Shown here piece after piece: positions 59,761-64,000 of a stretch of DNA of 64,000 nucleotides (positions are counted from its first letter, which is position 1; every line of letters begins with the position of its first letter). Origin of the DNA: Sphingopyxis sp. H073 (GTDB lineage Bacteria; Pseudomonadota; Alphaproteobacteria; Sphingomonadales; Sphingomonadaceae). Location of the stretch: contig NZ_LNSG01000011.1 in NCBI RefSeq assembly GCF_001468395.1, forward strand, positions 1-64,000. The letters are read 5' to 3'. The position numbers and the translations under genes were made by a program. The notes under the pieces were generated by a model that did no database searches, was not told the origin of the DNA, and was given only the letters and a program-made list of their open reading frames with translations.

Positions 59761-60056
59761 GCGATCCCCGCACTCATGCCGAGGCGATAGAGATATGGCA
59801 TCACCGCCTGCTGCATGATGATGAGCAGAATCAGGACCAGCATCGGCGTCAGATCGAGCCCGCCGAAATCGGGCATGATCCGGCGGAACGGCCGGTAAAG
59901 CGGCTCGGTGATCCGGTCGAGTACATGCCAGAGTTGGCCGACGAAATCATTGTGCGTATTGATGACGTTGAAGGCGATGAGCCACGACATCACCGCCTGT
60001 ACGATGATGATCCACCACAGGATGTTGAGCAGGATCATCACGATATCGAGAAGCAT
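59757..60056 (-). CDS. YggT-family membrane protein, 99 aa
   Basis: Two hydrophobic segments (about 5-25 and 70-90) with the family core [35 protein letters not shown]. YggT proteins are small inner-membrane proteins, in some species tied to osmotic stress or division. The ATG at 60056 gives [11 protein letters not shown]; the upstream open sequence is not family-like. It is coupled to folD by GTGA. Confidence 0.88.
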   Translation of the reverse strand: MLLDIVMILLNILWWIIIVQAVMSWLIAFNVINTHNDFVGQLWHVLDRITEPLYRPFRRIMPDFGGLDLTPMLVLILLIIMQQAVMPYLYRLGMSAGIA

Positions 60057-60102
60057 GAAGTACAAGGAAATATCTCCGGCCGAAAAGGTCGAGGCGTTGA
60101 CT

Positions 60103-61011
60103 TTAGCGATGAATGAGCGTGCCCGCACCCCGTGCGGTGAAAATTTCGAGCAGCATCGCGTGCGGGATGCGCCCGTCGAGGATGACCGCCGCCTCGACTC
60201 CGGCATCGACCGCGGCGACGCAGGTTTCGACCTTCGGGATCATCCCGCCGGTGATCGTCTCATCGGCCTTCAGCGCATCGATCGCTTCGCGATCGAGATC
60301 GGTCAGCAGCGAACCCGATTTGTCGAGCACGCCGGCAACGTCGGTGAGCAGGAAGAAGCGCTTGGCGCCGAGCGCCCCGGCGATCGCCCCCGCCATCGTG
60401 TCGGCGTTGATATTATAGGTCGCTCCGTCGGCGCCAAGCGCCACCGGCGCCACCACGGGAATGAAATTGTCGCTCGCGAGATTGGTCAGGATCGTCGGGT
60501 CGACCGCGACCGGTTCGCCGACGAAGCCCAGGTCGACGTGGCGCTCGATCCCCGAATTCGGGTCGGGCTCGGTGCGGCTGATCTTTTCGGCGAGCACCAG
60601 ATTGGCATCCTTGCCCGAAATGCCGACCGCGCGGCCGCCGAGCCCGGCGATCCAGCCGACGATTTCCTTGTTGATCTTGCCCGCCAGCACCATCTCGGCG
60701 ACCTCGGCGGTCGCGGCGTCGGTGACGCGCAGCCCGCCGACGAAGGTCGATTCGATCCCGAGCTGTTTCAGCATCCGGCCGATCTGCGGCCCGCCGCCGT
60801 GCACGACGACGGGGTTGATGCCGACCGCTTTCAGGAGGACGACATCCTCGGCGAAGTCGCGCTGCGCCTCGGGATCGCCCATCGCGTGGCCGCCATATTT
60901 GATCACAAAGGTCTGGCCGGCATAGCGCTGAAGATAGGGCAGCGCCTCGACGAGCGTCTCGGCCTTTGCGAGCAGGTCGGGCATTTTCGAAGGGTCGGTC
61001 ACGGGCGTCAT
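60103..61011 (-). CDS. argB: Acetylglutamate kinase, 302 aa
   Basis: It phosphorylates N-acetylglutamate in arginine synthesis. It begins with [12 protein letters not shown] (about 36-47), has [15 protein letters not shown], an internal EEV-like substrate region, and ends [17 protein letters not shown]. The length is normal. The ATG at 61011 overlaps the VUT stop (TCAT, 61008-61011), so the first gene of this operon is the VUT transporter. Confidence 0.95.
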   Translation of the reverse strand: MTPVTDPSKMPDLLAKAETLVEALPYLQRYAGQTFVIKYGGHAMGDPEAQRDFAEDVVLLKAVGINPVVVHGGGPQIGRMLKQLGIESTFVGGLRVTDAATAEVAEMVLAGKINKEIVGWIAGLGGRAVGISGKDANLVLAEKISRTEPDPNSGIERHVDLGFVGEPVAVDPTILTNLASDNFIPVVAPVALGADGATYNINADTMAGAIAGALGAKRFFLLTDVAGVLDKSGSLLTDLDREAIDALKADETITGGMIPKVETCVAAVDAGVEAAVILDGRIPHAMLLEIFTARGAGTLIHR

Positions 61012-61655
61012 CCAGCGTTGTTCGCGTCGAGTTTGCGGCCGATGGCGACCACCGCCATCACGAGCAGCGGGACCATGACCGCCGACAGCACGACCTTTGC
61101 CAGCATCTGGCCAAGCATCAGGTTCAGGATCGGGCGCTCACCGTAAAAGCTGATGGTAATGAAGATCAGCGTGTCGACAATCTGGCTCAGAGCCGCCGCG
61201 ACAAAACCGCGGACCGGAAGCAGGCGACCGTTATTGGCCGTCATGCGCGAGAAGAGCCAGACGTTGAGACTGACCGATACGCCATAGGCGAAGATGCCAG
61301 CCACCATCATGCGCCAGCTCTGTCCGATAATGATCGGGAAGGCAGCCTTCGCGGGCTCGAACATCTCTTCGTCCGTCGGGAGTTGCAGGACGAAAACAGC
61401 CAGGATGATCGCGACGATCAGCGGAATAAAACCGAACCTTACCAGCCGGTCGGCGATGTCGCGCCCGTGCAGTTCGGCGATGCCACTCGAAATCGCGATC
61501 AGGGTCAGAAAAGGAAAAATTCCCGCCTCGACCGCGAGCGGGCCGAGCGCGACCTGCTTCGCGCCCAGAAAGCCGCCGAGCGGGACCATGCCGCCATAAA
61601 GGATTGCGAACAGCAGCAAAGAGGGCGCGATCAGGCGCGAGGAGCTATTTTCCAT
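61008..61655 (-). CDS. VUT-family transporter (YhhQ-like, queuosine precursor type), 215 aa
   Basis: A membrane protein with about six helices: [23 protein letters not shown], then [15 protein letters not shown] loops and [28 protein letters not shown]. This resembles the vitamin uptake transporter family, in which YhhQ takes up queuosine precursors. Substrate is not shown. It is the first gene of the six-gene leftward run. I saw no clear preQ1 riboswitch in its leader. Confidence 0.8.
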   Translation of the reverse strand: MENSSSRLIAPSLLLFAILYGGMVPLGGFLGAKQVALGPLAVEAGIFPFLTLIAISSGIAELHGRDIADRLVRFGFIPLIVAIILAVFVLQLPTDEEMFEPAKAAFPIIIGQSWRMMVAGIFAYGVSVSLNVWLFSRMTANNGRLLPVRGFVAAALSQIVDTLIFITISFYGERPILNLMLGQMLAKVVLSAVMVPLLVMAVVAIGRKLDANNAG

Positions 61656-61703
61656 CGAGGCCGCTTAATCGCTTTTGCAAGCGCTGGAAAGATGCTGCAT
61701 CGG

Positions 61704-61742
61704 CACGGGCTTGCCCCGTGAGGAAACCCCGTTAGACACGGG
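61704..61742 (+). promoter_or_regulatory. Leader with mutually exclusive hairpins upstream of the CNT transporter
   Basis: CCCGTG (61715-61720) can pair with CACGGG at 61704-61709 (loop CTTGC) or with CACGGG at 61737-61742. The two pairings exclude each other. This lies 31 to 69 bases before the nucleoside transporter ATG, in a 117-bp divergent gap with the VUT gene, so it could be an attenuator or translational switch. A functional role is unproven. Confidence 0.4.
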
Positions 61743-61772
61743 TAACAATCTTGCGGGGGACGCACAGGAATT

Positions 61773-63098
61773 ATGGAACGGCTCATCGGGTTGCTCGGCA
61801 TCGTCGCATTGCTTGCGATTGCCGTGCTCTTTTCATCGAACCGGCGCTGGATCCGCCCGCGCGTCGTCATTCCCGCCTTCCTGCTGCAGGCCGGTTTCGC
61901 GCTGTTGGTGCTCGGCACCCCGTGGGGCCGATCGATCATCGGCGGCATGTCGGCCGGCGTGTCGAACCTGCTTGGCTATGCAAAGGCAGGCACCGACTTC
62001 ATCTTCGGCCCGCTCGCAAGCCCCGAAATGGGCGGGCACAGCTTCGCGATCGCCGCGCTCCCCGTCATCATCTTCTTCGCCTCGATGATCTCGATCCTCT
62101 ATTATCTCGGCATCATGCAACTGGTGATCAAATGGGTCGGCGGCGCGATCCAGAAGATCACCGGTATCACCAAGGTCGAAAGCCTGGGCGCGGCGGCGAA
62201 TATTTTCGTCGGGCAGAGCGAAAGTCCGCTCGTCATCCGCCCCTATCTCGCCGCGCTGACGCCGTCGCAGCTCTTCACCGTGATGACGGTCGGCATGGCG
62301 GGCGTCGCGGGGACGATCCTCGGCGCTTATGCCAGCATGATCGGGGAGCAATTGCTGCCCTATCTGCTCGCCGCGAGCTTCATGTCGGCGCCGGGGGGGA
62401 TCCTGATGGCGAAGATCATGATGCCCGACGACCCAAAGGATCTCGGCATCGAACCGGTGATCATGCCCGAGGCGAGCCATGACGAGGAAAAGCCCGCGAA
62501 CATCATCATGGCGGCGGCCCAAGGCGCGCAGACCGGCGTGAAGCTCGCGGTCGCGGTCGGCGCGATGGTGCTCGCCTTCGTCGCGCTCGTCGCGCTCGCC
62601 AACGGCCTGCTCGCCGGGATCGGCAGTTGGCTCGGCTACCCCGATCTGTCGTTCCAGGCGGTGATCGGAACGATCTTCCGCCCCGTGATGTGGTTGATGG
62701 GCGTACCGTGGGACGAAAGCGCCGCTGTCGGCGGACTGTTCGGCACCAAGATCGTCCTCAACGAATTCGTCGCTTTCATCGACCTTGGCAAGGTGCAGGG
62801 CGCCATGTCGCCCGCGTCGATCGCGATCGCGACCTTTGCGCTATGCGGCTTCGCCAATTTCAGCTCGATTGCGATCCAGATGGCGGTGACCGGCGGCCTC
62901 GCACCCAACCAGCGCCCGATGATCGCGAAACTCGGTCTGAAAGCCCTGCTCGCGGGCAGCCTGTCGAACCTGATGTCGGCGGCGCTTGCCGGGCTGATGC
63001 TCGGCATCGCGCCGCCGGCCGCACCCCCTCCCGCCAAGACCGTCGCGGCGCCCGCCGCGCCCGCCCCAACGACAGCACCGGCGCCCGTCCATCCCTGA
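61773..63098 (+). CDS. Concentrative nucleoside transporter (NupC/CNT family), 441 aa
   Basis: The CNT signature motifs are GQSESPLVI (about 148-156), LNEFVAFIDL and FALCGFANFSSIAIQ (about 365-379), with roughly ten helices in between. It couples nucleoside uptake to Na+ or H+. The C-terminal 30 residues are a Pro/Ala tail (APPAAPPPAKTV). The ATG at 61773 follows ACAGGAATT. It diverges from the VUT operon, sharing the leader described separately. Confidence 0.93.
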   Translation: MERLIGLLGIVALLAIAVLFSSNRRWIRPRVVIPAFLLQAGFALLVLGTPWGRSIIGGMSAGVSNLLGYAKAGTDFIFGPLASPEMGGHSFAIAALPVIIFFASMISILYYLGIMQLVIKWVGGAIQKITGITKVESLGAAANIFVGQSESPLVIRPYLAALTPSQLFTVMTVGMAGVAGTILGAYASMIGEQLLPYLLAASFMSAPGGILMAKIMMPDDPKDLGIEPVIMPEASHDEEKPANIIMAAAQGAQTGVKLAVAVGAMVLAFVALVALANGLLAGIGSWLGYPDLSFQAVIGTIFRPVMWLMGVPWDESAAVGGLFGTKIVLNEFVAFIDLGKVQGAMSPASIAIATFALCGFANFSSIAIQMAVTGGLAPNQRPMIAKLGLKALLAGSLSNLMSAALAGLMLGIAPPAAPPPAKTVAAPAAPAPTTAPAPVHP

Positions 63099-63191
63099 CG
63101 ACAGGGAGAATTTGCAAGCCGCTCGAGCTTGGCTTAAGCTTTCAGAATATAACGAATCCCGGGTCGCATTTCGCTGAAATGGGAGGCTGTC

Positions 63192-63806
63192 ATGAAAAGC
63201 GCATATCGTTTGTCGATCGTTGCCGCCGTGGTCGCGGTTTCGGGGGCGGGACTTTTCGCAACTTCGAGCGCCCAGCCGCCCGAAGACAAGATGCTGCGTC
63301 CGCCCGAAGCGACCATCTATCGCGACGCGGCCTATAAGGGGCCAGCGATCTTCATCGGCGAGGAAAAGTCCAATCTCGGCCTCGCCTGGCCGGTCAATTC
63401 GATCCGGGTCGCGAGCGGCCGCTGGGAATTGTGCGAAAGGACACGCTTCCGCGGCCAGTGCCGCACCGTCGACCGCGACACCCCGATGATGGGCAATATC
63501 CTGCGCGGCATCACCGTCCAGTCGATCCGGCCCGTCGGTTCGGGCGGGGGCGGCTGGAACCCCAACCCGCCCGCCAACGACCAGGTCGCGCGCGGCAATT
63601 TCGCCGAATTTCACACCCAGCCTTCGCAAGGCAATTACCGTGTTCTCGCCTGCACACGAGGGTCGGCGACGGCCAATTGCGCGGCGCAGACCGCCGACAC
63701 CTGGTGCCGCTCGATCGGCTGGAACGGGTCGGCGCGCGAACATATGGAGACGGTCGCGGGGCGGATCTATCTCGCCGACGTGCTGTGCGTACGCTCGGGC
63801 TATTAA
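63192..63806 (+). CDS. Secreted beta/gamma-crystallin-like protein, 204 aa
   Basis: A signal peptide (about 1-27, ATSSA) precedes a beta/gamma-crystallin-like domain (about 37-115): ATIYRDAAYKGPAIFI, LGLAWPVNSIRVASGRWELCERTRFRGQCRTV (the Tyr/Phe-Trp and Cys pattern), LRGITVQSIRPV. A glycine-rich linker leads to a C-terminal domain with paired Cys (CTRG, NCAAQ, WCRS, LCVRS). Family members are often calcium-binding and periplasmic. GGGAGGC precedes the ATG. It is followed closely by the MliC-like gene. Confidence 0.85.
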   Translation: MKSAYRLSIVAAVVAVSGAGLFATSSAQPPEDKMLRPPEATIYRDAAYKGPAIFIGEEKSNLGLAWPVNSIRVASGRWELCERTRFRGQCRTVDRDTPMMGNILRGITVQSIRPVGSGGGGWNPNPPANDQVARGNFAEFHTQPSQGNYRVLACTRGSATANCAAQTADTWCRSIGWNGSAREHMETVAGRIYLADVLCVRSGY

Positions 63807-63819
63807 GGGGAGAGACATC

Positions 63820-64000
63820 ATGAAAAAGACGGTGGCAATCCTCGCCGCAGCGATTGCGCTTGCCGGCTGCTCGTCGGTCCCGCGCAATACGGGGACCAGC
63901 TATGAGTGCAGCGGCGGTACGAAGCTCAAGGTCGACTATGTCAGCAACGGTGCGATCGTTCGCGTCAACGGGATGCGGACGATGGTCCTGAAGGCGACGC
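63820..64000 (+). CDS. MliC-like lysozyme-inhibitor lipoprotein, truncated by window edge
   Basis: The ATG at 63820 follows GGGGAGAGACATC. The lipoprotein signal has lipobox LAGC (Cys about 17), and the mature part starts TSYECSGGTKLKVDYVSNGAI, the first strands of MliC (membrane-bound lysozyme inhibitor of C-type lysozyme). Only about 60 residues are inside the window, so the rest of the fold is not seen. It probably protects peptidoglycan in the periplasm. Confidence 0.75.
   Translation, partial: MKKTVAILAAAIALAGCSSVPRNTGTSYECSGGTKLKVDYVSNGAIVRVNGMRTMVLKAT

Noticed and set aside
61656-61772. preQ1 riboswitch in the VUT leader
   Set aside because: The transporter family suggested it, but I could not find the preQ1 consensus on the minus strand. 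Only the alternative hairpins noted for the other gene remain.

Overview
The window is a 64 kb stretch of a high-GC alphaproteobacterial chromosome, most likely a sphingomonad (Sphingopyxis or a close relative). I infer this from gene content and order, not from a database search. The signs are the rne/amiC/mrcA/prfB block, the ubiE-ubiB-coaBC-dut and mutM-rpsT-dnaA blocks, the secB/timA/mltA/smr block, a TonB receptor next to a TPR-sulfotransferase, and palindromic intergenic repeats of the kind seen in sphingomonads. I find 58 protein genes (one cut by the right edge). I see no rRNA, tRNA, CRISPR array, insertion sequence or prophage.

Region by region: (a) 1-800: palindromic repeats and one secreted hypothetical protein. 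(b) 983-11304: an accessory, probably catabolic region with two flavin monooxygenases, a Rieske oxygenase, a CrtI-like oxidoreductase, two TetR-family regulators with recognisable palindromic operators, an APC permease and a TonB-dependent receptor. (c) 11463-16119: a leftward run of an M48 (BepA-like) protease, a DsbA-like protein with a very long cytoplasmic extension, and a TPR-sulfotransferase. (d) 16236-27312: RNase E diverging from an amidase, PBP1A and RF2. Two metabolic genes sit between the amidase and PBP1A, and a lipoprotein-type methyltransferase follows RF2. (e) 27309-33069: a leftward array ubiE-ubiB-[ccdA-ccdB]-coaBC-dut-thiF-like-dsrE-like, in which a complete CcdAB toxin-antitoxin module lies between housekeeping genes. 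(f) 33164-36362: mutM, rpsT and dnaA, with a 500-bp dnaA upstream region rich in GANTC sites. (g) 36384-44884: a lipoprotein, trpS, murJ and secB leftward, then timA, mltA and smr rightward, dapE leftward and a cupin. (h) 45052-57498: priA, a zinc peptidase, a DUF1203-ada-PEP mutase operon, membrane proteins, a trypsin-like protease, an M20 peptidase, a CorC-type protein and an OmpA-family lipoprotein. (i) 57555-61655: a tightly packed leftward operon VUT transporter-argB-yggT-folD-lipoprotein-marC. (j) 61773-64000: a nucleoside transporter, a beta/gamma-crystallin-like secreted protein and the start of an MliC-like lysozyme inhibitor.

Most genes are packed with ATGA, TGATG or GTGA overlaps, which implies translational coupling. 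Three convergent pairs share their stop codons. The least ordinary features are the CcdAB module inside the ubiB-coaBC operon with its own operator, the two TetR-controlled oxidative cassettes, the lipidated SAM-methyltransferase, the DsbA-like fusion and the GANTC-rich dnaA control region.
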